Shown here: positions 1 through 4,122 of the stretch, piece by piece
How positions within the stretch are numbered: the stretch's first letter is position 1
How the letters are laid out: every line of letters begins with the position of its first letter
DNA from: Candidatus Zixiibacteriota bacterium
GTDB taxonomy: Bacteria; Zixibacteria; MSB-5A5; GN15; JACZUZ01
Assembly (NCBI GenBank): GCA_022572905.1
Contig: JACZUZ010000167.1
Coordinates: 1 to 5,518, forward strand
DNA: 5,518 nt
Reading direction: 5' to 3'
The notes under the pieces: model-generated
Told to the model about the DNA's origin: nothing
What the model saw: the letters and a program-made list of their open reading frames with translations, nothing else
The model's database searches: none
Program-made: the position numbers and the translations under genes

Positions 1-2
1 AT

Positions 3-608
3 TTGAAAATTTCGGCTCTCACTTGCTTTCTGGCCGTTGCGTTTCAGATTGTGATAGGCGCAACAGGAATCCGAGCTGCGGAGCCTCTCCTGGCCCCTTT
101 CGTGTGCAACCATAATCAACTTAGGCAAGAGTTCTACCCGGAGGATTCAGAGGGTTCGCTGGCAGAAGCCCAGGCCTGCCCGCAACTCTTTACCTGCTCA
201 GTACCGACTAGACGCCATCTGTGGCGGGTGACATCTAATCCCCCTCCCATATATATCCGGTTGATGTTTCATATCATCGCCGAGGACGACGGTTCCAATC
301 CTGCTGTTACTCCGGAGTTTGTGGATTCACAAGTTGTGCAGTTGAATGCCGATTATCTTCCATACGGAATTCAATTCTTTCACTATACTCGAATATACAA
401 CTCCACCGAGTATCGTGTTTTTCCCGCGCCGAGCTTTTTCTCGGCGGACCAAATGAAACTGGATGTCTACCTCGATCCGCATCTACAATTCAACATCATC
501 GTGACCGAACTGACAAACCCGGGGAATTCATGGGCGCCCAATCCCGATCTCGGAGATCCGTATGGTTTTGGGGCCGGGTTGATGATGTCACTTGTTCAGT
601 TTGATTAG
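3..608 (+). CDS. N-terminal part of secreted M43-like zinc metallopeptidase (interrupted)
   Basis: This is the N-terminal 201 codons of a secreted metallopeptidase. The TTG at 3 is followed by a signal-peptide-like start: Lys2, a hydrophobic core at about residues 5-20 and an Ala-rich exit near residues 20-26. The true start could lie before the window, since only 2 nt precede it. Residues about 85-165 fit the N-terminal part of the pappalysin (MEROPS M43) catalytic domain: a strand (IYIRLMFHII), a helix with VTPEFVDSQVVQLNADY, then FNIIVTEL. The frame ends at TAG 606-608, but the same frame continues straight into the zinc motif. This half alone therefore has no catalytic site. It would be a secreted, inactive fragment unless the stop is read through. 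Family assignment is from motif pattern only. Confidence 0.75.
   Translation: MKISALTCFLAVAFQIVIGATGIRAAEPLLAPFVCNHNQLRQEFYPEDSEGSLAEAQACPQLFTCSVPTRRHLWRVTSNPPPIYIRLMFHIIAEDDGSNPAVTPEFVDSQVVQLNADYLPYGIQFFHYTRIYNSTEYRVFPAPSFFSADQMKLDVYLDPHLQFNIIVTELTNPGNSWAPNPDLGDPYGFGAGLMMSLVQFD
606..608 (+). other. In-frame TAG splitting the metallopeptidase frame
   Basis: The codon after Asp201 is TAG. The reading frame is otherwise open from 3 to 1943, which would give 646 residues with the TAG decoded as one amino acid. The codons right after it read PRHIITHEIGHAFGLAHP, so the zinc-binding motif begins seven codons downstream in the same frame. No frameshift is needed to join the halves. Nonsense mutation, sequencing error, amber suppression and readthrough all fit what is seen. 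Confidence 0.9.
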
Positions 609-1943
609 CCGCGGCACATAATCACACACGAAATCGGCCATGCCTTCGGATTGGCGCATCCACAGGTCGGATATGTCAACTTCTCATGTGGTCATGCTTG
701 CTCCGAAAACCTATTAACCGGTTCTACAAATTTCAACGGCGATCAATGCGCAGATACGCGCCCTCAACCGTCAACGTTCGGTCCTACATTTACTGGAATT
801 GATGTCTGCAGTGGAATGCCGTGGCCGGTTATTCCCGCAACAAATCACATGAACTTTTCTGAAACATCAAAGACTGGGTTTTCGTTGCAGCAGGCCGCAC
901 GGATGCGTTGTTATATCGATAATCAAGAGATTAATTGGGTGGCGGGAGTGACGTTCAACAGCGGCGATGTCTTATTTGGCGCCGACTCTTTGGAAGTGTC
1001 ACTTACATCCGAAAGTGACATCACCGTTAACCAATGGCGTTGGTCATTCGGCTACGGTGATTCAGCATTTGTTAGCAATCCAACACATGTCTTTGGTCCC
1101 GGGTTGCACGCGGTAACCGCTGAAGTTGAAACAGATAGCGGAACGTTTGCTTTCCAACGTACGGATTTTGTGGCCGTGCATTCCGACAGCGTGAGAGCGA
1201 TTGACGCCGAAGGTATCAGGGGTGAATCCGTACGTGTTGATTTGTATGCTCGCAATTACATATCAGTCACATCAATGTGGATTCCTTTTGTCTGGAGCGG
1301 GCCTCTTGATATCACTTTTGACTCAGGCAATGTAGCCGGGTTGCGCACTGAAGGAATGAACGCGAGCCTGGTCAACATCGATCCGAGCAACAAGAGGGGA
1401 CGTTTCGCTATCATCGCAGTTGGCGATACAGTAATCGAGCCCGGTAGCGGGCCAGTTCTCTCGCTTTACTTCACCTTGCCAGACACGTTGGACACGACTT
1501 CCACGCCGATATTAATTAAGAAGTGGTCAAATAATGAGCTAATTTTCTTTACGCAATTCGGATCCGGATTCTATTTTCCCACAGGTTCGGGCGGAACTCT
1601 GAGCATAGATTGTTGCTCTAATCCGGGCGACGCGGACGATGGTCGTGATGTCAACATTGGCGACGCGAGTTTCATTGTGACGTATATCTTTCAAGGTGGC
1701 GCTACCCCGCCATGTTGTGATCAAAGTGACGCAGATGGAAGCGGAGACGTTAACATCGGAGATGCGACATTCATCGTAAAATACATTTTCCAGGGTGGCA
1801 ACGCGCCTCCACGCTGTGATCAAGCGGATGCAGATGGAGGTGGCGATGTGAACATTGGTGATGCGACTTTCATTGTGAAGTTTACCTTCCAGGGTGGTGC
1901 GGCTCCAACTTGTCCAAGTCCAGGAAATCTGGTGTGTTTGTAG
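609..1943 (+). CDS. Catalytic and C-terminal part of M43-like metallopeptidase with PKD-like, cohesin-like and dockerin-like modules
   Basis: This continues the frame of 3-608 past the TAG. In full-length numbering the zinc motif is H209-E210-x-x-H213-x-x-G-x-x-H219, the metzincin form. A DTRP segment near residue 251 and the Met-turn NHMNF (Met283) followed by QQAARMR match pappalysins. Five cysteines in this part of the domain suggest disulfides. Next come a PKD-like domain (about 320-395, WRWSFGYGDS...PTHVF), a cohesin-like beta-rich stretch (about 398-535) and three dockerin-type repeats to the C-terminus. The predicted protein is extracellular, probably cleaves proteins, and binds zinc and calcium. 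The first start-like codon, TTG 651, lies inside the zinc motif and has no ribosome binding site. This half is therefore not an independent gene. Domain names come from pattern recognition. Confidence 0.8.
   Translation, partial: PRHIITHEIGHAFGLAHPQVGYVNFSCGHACSENLLTGSTNFNGDQCADTRPQPSTFGPTFTGIDVCSGMPWPVIPATNHMNFSETSKTGFSLQQAARMRCYIDNQEINWVAGVTFNSGDVLFGADSLEVSLTSESDITVNQWRWSFGYGDSAFVSNPTHVFGPGLHAVTAEVETDSGTFAFQRTDFVAVHSDSVRAIDAEGIRGESVRVDLYARNYISVTSMWIPFVWSGPLDITFDSGNVAGLRTEGMNASLVNIDPSNKRGRFAIIAVGDTVIEPGSGPVLSLYFTLPDTLDTTSTPILIKKWSNNELIFFTQFGSGFYFPTGSGGTLSIDCCSNPGDADDGRDVNIGDASFIVTYIFQGGATPPCCDQSDADGSGDVNIGDATFIVKYIFQGGNAPPRCDQADADGGGDVNIGDATFIVKFTFQGGAAPTCPSPGNLVCL
1611..1910 (+). repeat. 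Three tandem dockerin-type calcium-binding repeats
   Basis: Three units with a 99-nt (33-codon) period encode D-x-D-x(3)-D-V-N-I-G-D loops followed by a helix (FIVTYIF, FIVKYIF, FIVKFTF) and the linker FQGGxAPP. The Asp codons that open the loops sit at 1629, 1728 and 1827, exactly 99 nt apart. The first unit carries one extra residue before its loop. The spacing of acidic residues matches dockerin F-hand loops, which bind calcium. Type I dockerins usually have two such repeats, so three is extra. The units differ mostly at silent positions. Confidence 0.85.
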
Positions 1944-1978
1944 ATACGAATGATGTGAACACTCTGATGCGTTTGTTT

Positions 1979-2001
1979 CTATCCAGTTGATGAACTCGTC
2001 T
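1979..2001 (+). repeat. Partial copy of dispersed repeat motif
   Basis: This 23-base stretch matches 3325-3347 at 21 of 23 positions, both differences being C/T. The shared core reads ccagttgaYgaactcgtct. After 2001 the match fades, although a weak gapped similarity (tgtatc...) may continue to about 2030. No hairpin, promoter or kinase start follows this copy. Confidence 0.6.
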
Positions 2002-2062
2002 TCCAGTCAAGCCGTGTATCAACTAAGGTATTTTTCCAAAAATGTTCTCGTTTTACGCATTT

Positions 2063-2209
2063 TCACGTGTTGCTAGCATTATTTACATCAATTAAGCCTT
2101 CTTGGATTCCGTAAACCTCATAGAATTCAACAACTTCAGTCGAAGACATACTTTTTAGAAACTCGTCTCGTAAGGCCCGCTTTATCGTATCCTCAAGCCA
2201 TTCAATGGC
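2063..2209 (-). pseudogene. Minus-strand protein-like remnant, unknown family
   Basis: Read on the minus strand from 2209, 48 codons stay open to TGA at 2063-2065. The start is AIEWLEDTIKRALRDEF and the tail, from ATG 2149, is MSSTEVVEFYEVYGIQ plus twelve more residues. The composition is that of a normal amphipathic protein. The second repeat copy keeps the same minus-strand frame (AIE, stop, LEDTIMRGLRDEFVNWV), and the copy near 1990 gives LEDEFINWI. Most differences between the two main copies fall at third codon positions of this frame. A TAA precedes the frame in both copies and no ordinary start codon opens it, so it looks like a remnant. The family is not recognised. It could also be chance within a structured non-coding element. 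Confidence 0.3.
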
Positions 2210-2226
2210 TTACAGATAGGGCCTTA
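2171..2226 (+). other. Nested hairpin element, copy A
   Basis: Outer arms taaggccc (2171-2178) and gggcctta (2219-2226) pair over 8 bp. Inside, aagccat (2195-2201) and atggctt (2205-2211) pair over 7 bp around a tca loop. The same two-level fold exists at 3350-3405 with changed but mostly still pairing bases. It ends 100 nt before the ATG and lies upstream of the promoter-like box. It may therefore act as DNA (operator or recombination site), as part of an upstream transcript, or as an RNA of its own. Confidence 0.5.
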
Positions 2227-2286
2227 TGTTCAGTATCAAAATCTGAATTGATTTTTGTACTTTGCTGAGTAATTCAATCTAGAGCG

Positions 2287-2316
2287 TTTCCCATAACTAA
2301 TTGGTAAGGCTATATT
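2287..2316 (+). promoter_or_regulatory. Possible leaderless promoter for the chimeric gene
   Basis: TATATT at 2311-2316 resembles a -10 box. TTTCCC at 2287-2292, 18 nt upstream, is a poor -35. The second copy has TATACT at the identical distance, 15 nt before its ATG. A start about 7 nt after the box would leave only a few bases before ATG 2326, and there is no Shine-Dalgarno sequence. A leaderless transcript would fit. This is inferred from position and conservation only. Confidence 0.35.
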
Positions 2317-2325
2317 ACTGGCGCT

Positions 2326-3099
2326 ATGATTGGCAAAAAGATACATCACTACAAAATCCTCGAGAAACTCGGCGCGGGTGTAATGGGGGAGGTATATCTG
2401 GCGAAGGCATTGTTCCTCATGATCTGCATAGGGTCTTTAGGCACAGGTTGTACAAAACTAGCTAAGGTGACTGGTGAAGAAATGTTCTCTTCGACGCGAG
2501 TGACTGTATCTCATAGGGGTTCAGGTGAGATTGTTGCAATCCAAAAGAAATCAGGCGAGCGGCTTGAATTCGATTCGACCAGCATGGTTACTCAATCAGA
2601 AAATGGATTTAGTTGGACCACAATAGATCAAACCGACATGAAAATCCTGGCCAGAAACGTAGCCGGTATTTTTGTGCGCAGAATGGTGAATTGCCGGGAA
2701 GAGATTGTCAGAGAGAAACTAAAGTTTGTGGGCTACCACCGAAGTATGGGTTTGAAACCCTCAGAACTCGGCTTTTTCAAGTCGGAATGTCGCATTTGGG
2801 TGGATAAACATTTGGTTAGTGAAATTATAGTTAATCATGTTGGGAAAGTCCGGGCAGGTGAAAGCGGATTAGACTTTGATTGCGGGGACAGTATTTGGGT
2901 TGGTGTGAGCGGCTCCGGGAACACAATTCGTTTTTCGACTTCAGATATCACTGAGCTTCGCTTTCGAAAGACAAACTGGCCGGCGACAATAGGTTTGGGT
3001 CTGGCGGTCGCGGCGGTCGCGGGCATCATTACAGCTGTGATTTACTGCAATACTAAGCCTTACGGGTGCCAAGTTGGTTCTGGTCTTAGTTTGCTCTGA
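2326..3099 (+). CDS. Chimera: kinase N-terminus fused to a lipoprotein with C-terminal membrane helix
   Basis: Residues 1-26 are a kinase N-terminus, MIGKKIHHYKILEKL followed by the Gly loop GAGVMGEVYLA. From Lys27 the protein changes character: KALFLMICIGSLGTGC is a lipoprotein signal with the lipid-accepting Cys at 42. The PROSITE-style lipobox rule is met, though Gly at -3 is not the commonest residue. Residues 43-215 are strand-rich with no family I recognise. They include two similar-looking stretches, IVAIQKKSGERLEFDSTSM and IRFSTSDITELRFRK. Residues about 219-240 form a hydrophobic helix. No kinase Lys, catalytic loop or DFG motif is present, so it is not a kinase. Likely location is a membrane-anchored envelope protein. 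The natural start may be internal: GGGGGAGG at 2385-2392 sits 5 nt before CTG 2398, with TTG 2410 and ATG 2419 further on. Confidence 0.7.
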   Translation: MIGKKIHHYKILEKLGAGVMGEVYLAKALFLMICIGSLGTGCTKLAKVTGEEMFSSTRVTVSHRGSGEIVAIQKKSGERLEFDSTSMVTQSENGFSWTTIDQTDMKILARNVAGIFVRRMVNCREEIVREKLKFVGYHRSMGLKPSELGFFKSECRIWVDKHLVSEIIVNHVGKVRAGESGLDFDCGDSIWVGVSGSGNTIRFSTSDITELRFRKTNWPATIGLGLAVAAVAGIITAVIYCNTKPYGCQVGSGLSLL

Positions 3100-3124
3100 A
3101 TTTTGGTAACTGACGGACTATCTC

Positions 3125-3177
3125 AAGAGGCCTGTTTTTCAAAATACCGGTCTCTTCCATCCGGCCGAAAATCCGGC
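3125..3177 (+). terminator. Two hairpins after the chimeric gene, possible terminator
   Basis: aagaggcc (3125-3132) pairs with ggtctctt (3149-3156) over 8 bp including one G-U. A second small stem, gccg (3164-3167) with cggc (3174-3177), follows. Neither is followed by a clear T run, so intrinsic termination is only possible. Position just after the stop at 3099 is the main support. Confidence 0.3.
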
Positions 3178-3224
3178 TTGATTGTCCACAGGGAACGCCC
3201 AATGAACTAAGGATAAAGGGAGAA

Positions 3225-3461
3225 ATGATGCGCATGATAAGCCTCTCGGTGGACTTATGCAAAAAGTTCGATAATCGTCCACAAAGGAGAGGGTATCAGA
3301 GACTTCAAGCAGCCAAACTCGTGACTACCCAGTTGACGAACTCGTCTCGTAGACCCCGCATTATTGTATCTTCAAGTTATTCAATAGCTTACAGGCAGGG
3401 GTATATATTCAGCATCGAAATCCCTCTTGGCTCTTACGCTTTGCTGAGTAGCGCATCTTAG
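3225..3461 (+). CDS. Doubtful small ORF with a good ribosome binding site
   Basis: AAAGGGAG (3215-3222) lies 5 nt before ATG 3228, a strong Shine-Dalgarno arrangement; ATG 3225 is the other possible start. The 78-residue product is basic in the middle (KKFDNRPQRRGYQR) and resembles nothing I know. From about codon 30 it runs into repeat copy B, whose sequence is shared with a non-coding position elsewhere in the window. The second half is probably not native protein. It may be the 5' end of an older gene cut off by the repeat, or not a gene at all. Confidence 0.2.
   Translation: MMRMISLSVDLCKKFDNRPQRRGYQRLQAAKLVTTQLTNSSRRPRIIVSSSYSIAYRQGYIFSIEIPLGSYALLSSAS
3350..3405 (+). other. Nested hairpin element, copy B
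   Basis: tagacccc (3350-3357) pairs with ggggtata (3398-3405) with one mismatch. aagttat (3374-3380) pairs with atagctt (3384-3390) around the same tca loop. Compared with copy A, two outer pairs changed on both sides (g-c to a-u, g-c to c-g). One inner pair changed from c-g to u-a, and another became u-g. It ends 101 nt before the ATG, against 100 nt in copy A. Confidence 0.5.
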
Positions 3462-3466
3462 AGCGT

Positions 3467-3496
3467 TTGCCCATAATAAGTGGGTAGAGCTATACT
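3467..3496 (+). promoter_or_regulatory. Possible leaderless promoter for the kinase fragment
   Basis: TTGCCC (3467-3472) and TATACT (3491-3496) are 18 nt apart, a better match to a sigma-70-type promoter than in copy A. The -10-like box is again 15 nt before the ATG, and no Shine-Dalgarno sequence precedes ATG 3506. Confidence 0.4.
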
Positions 3497-3505
3497 GTTT
3501 GAGTC

Positions 3506-3886
3506 ATGATCGGCAAACAAGTTCATCACTATAAGATATTGGAAAAGCTCCGTTCGGGCGGGGTGGGCGGTGTCTATCTAGCAGAGGACACTAAGCTAGA
3601 ACGCAAAGTCGCGCTTAAGTTCATCTCTGAAAATCTAACTGCAGACGAGGATTTTGTTAAACGCTATGAGCGCGAAGCCAAAGCGATCGCGAAGCTTAAT
3701 CACACCAATATTGTAACTATTCACGAACTCGGGGAATTTGAAAGCAAGCTGTACGCAGCGCTAGAGTACATCGAACGTCAGTCCCTTGATAAACTGATCA
3801 AGAACGAGTCCTTGAGTATTGAAGACACAGATGAAACAATATTTTTGTTACATTTCCAGCTGGATAGCGATAATTTGAAAGTTTAG
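3506..3886 (+). pseudogene. Truncated Ser/Thr protein kinase, N-lobe only
   Basis: The 126-residue product begins as a Hanks-type bacterial Ser/Thr kinase. The Gly loop is LRSGGVGGVYLAED (residues 15-28), with Arg where the first loop Gly is normally found. VALK gives the ATP-binding Lys38, EREAKAIAKLNHTNIV gives the helix-C Glu57, and LYAALEYIE (82-90) is the hinge. Similarity fades after LSIEDT (103-108). The last 18 residues look unrelated and TAG follows. The HRD catalytic loop, DFG motif and the whole C-lobe are absent, as are any TPR or other C-terminal modules such kinases often carry. It cannot be an active kinase. No C-lobe sequence follows in any frame I read, so it is a deletion or rearrangement remnant and not a simple frameshift. 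Confidence 0.75.
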
Positions 3887-3977
3887 GTATCGAACATCCG
3901 AGCTAATTTCTGAAGAAATGAGTTATTCATTGATATTATTTATGTGACTTTACTTTTCGACAATCATACATTAGCTA

Positions 3978-4008
3978 AAGTGGTCAGGATCCGGGGAGGA
4001 AACCACTT
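3978..4008 (+). other. Hairpin with a Shine-Dalgarno-like loop upstream of glk
   Basis: aagtggt (3978-3984) and accactt (4002-4008) form a perfect 7-bp stem. The 17-nt loop contains ggatcc and GGGGAGGA (3993-4000), which resembles a ribosome binding site. No start codon follows at a usable distance. It lies 115 nt before the glucokinase ATG and upstream of its putative promoter, so its role is unclear. The rest of 3887-4122 is AT-rich and holds a small palindrome (atttct-ga-agaaat, just after 3900). Confidence 0.3.
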
Positions 4009-4060
4009 AAGGCAATAGGAAAACTACAAGAAGCTCTTTTCAATCAAAGAAAATCGTGTC

Positions 4061-4088
4061 TTAACTTTCGGTAAATCTTATCTATATT
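4061..4088 (+). promoter_or_regulatory. Possible promoter of the glucokinase gene
   Basis: TTAACT (4061-4066) and TATATT (4083-4088) are separated by 16 nt. The AT-rich surroundings fit a sigma-70-type promoter. A transcript would begin near 4095, leaving a leader of about 28 nt before ATG 4123. A weak Shine-Dalgarno (AGGA, 4116-4119) lies 3 nt before the ATG, and another AGG at 4111-4113. Confidence 0.35.
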
Positions 4089-4122
4089 CATTTCACTACT
4101 GACATCTATCAGGTTAGGATAA

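Larger units (their letters stand above)
1944..2325. other. Gene-poor interval with repeat-family copies and a remnant
   Basis: No convincing plus-strand gene lies here. It holds a copy of the leading repeat motif (1979-2001), a minus-strand protein-like remnant (2063-2209), a nested hairpin (2171-2226) and a promoter-like element just before the next ATG. A 7-bp inverted pair (agttgat at 1985-1991 and atcaact at 2018-2024) is followed within ten bases by a short T run. It might help end transcription of the peptidase gene, but the long loop makes it a weak terminator. Confidence 0.5.
2160..2407 (+). repeat. Repeat module copy A: motif, hairpin, promoter-like box, kinase 5' end
   Basis: This segment aligns with 3339-3588. 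The first 53 bases align without gaps at 44 of 53 positions. The agagcgttt box lies 121 nt after the start of both copies, followed by a single 1-nt gap, and both then run into an ATG that opens MIGKxxHHYKILEKL. Within the coding part the differences are mainly at third codon positions, so these are old paralogues and not a recent duplication. Similarity to the kinase ends at about 2407, in the Lys codon after YLA, where the lipoprotein signal sequence begins. Confidence 0.75.
3100..3505. other. Gene-poor interval with hairpins and repeat copy B
   Basis: After the chimera stop come two hairpins (3125-3177), a doubtful small ORF from 3225, then repeat copy B from about 3312 with its nested hairpin and promoter-like box. 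A 6-bp inverted pair (gtggac 3249-3254, gtccac 3277-3282) is also present. On the minus strand, 3409-3474 reads MGKRSKMRYSAKRKSQEG and a few more residues before a stop. It resembles the start of some IS3-type OrfA proteins but is too short to call. Confidence 0.5.
3339..3588 (+). repeat. Repeat module copy B: motif, hairpin, promoter-like box, kinase 5' end
   Basis: This is the counterpart of 2160-2407, in the same orientation and about 1.18 kb downstream. The leading motif extends further upstream here, to about 3312, where it matches the sequence at the window end (5490-5514) at 19 of 25 positions. Unlike copy A, the kinase coding similarity continues past the Gly loop. Copy B therefore keeps more of the ancestral gene. 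Confidence 0.75.

Noticed and set aside
1052..1823. Minus-strand open frames at 1052-1255 and 1539-1823
   Set aside because: They lie antisense to well-supported peptidase domains. The second mirrors the dockerin repeats, which explains its internal repetition.
651..1943. A separate gene starting at TTG 651
   Set aside because: The start would fall inside the zinc motif, leaving two of its three histidines upstream. There is no ribosome binding site, and the frame is continuous with 3-608.
1985..2034. Rho-independent terminator for the peptidase gene
   Set aside because: The 7-bp arms are separated by a 26-nt loop and the T run is short and offset, so only a weak possibility remains.
2326..2403. 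Functional kinase at the start of the chimeric gene
   Set aside because: Only the Gly loop is present. The ATP-binding Lys, catalytic loop and DFG motif are all missing.
2613..3029. Open frames at 2613-2807 (+) and 2835-3029 (-)
   Set aside because: Both are inside the chimeric lipoprotein gene in other frames, with no family resemblance or start signals.
1979..3405. Integron attC sites or a CRISPR array
   Set aside because: The repeats are few, unequally spaced and degenerate. The expected attC end motifs are not seen, and there are no regular spacers.
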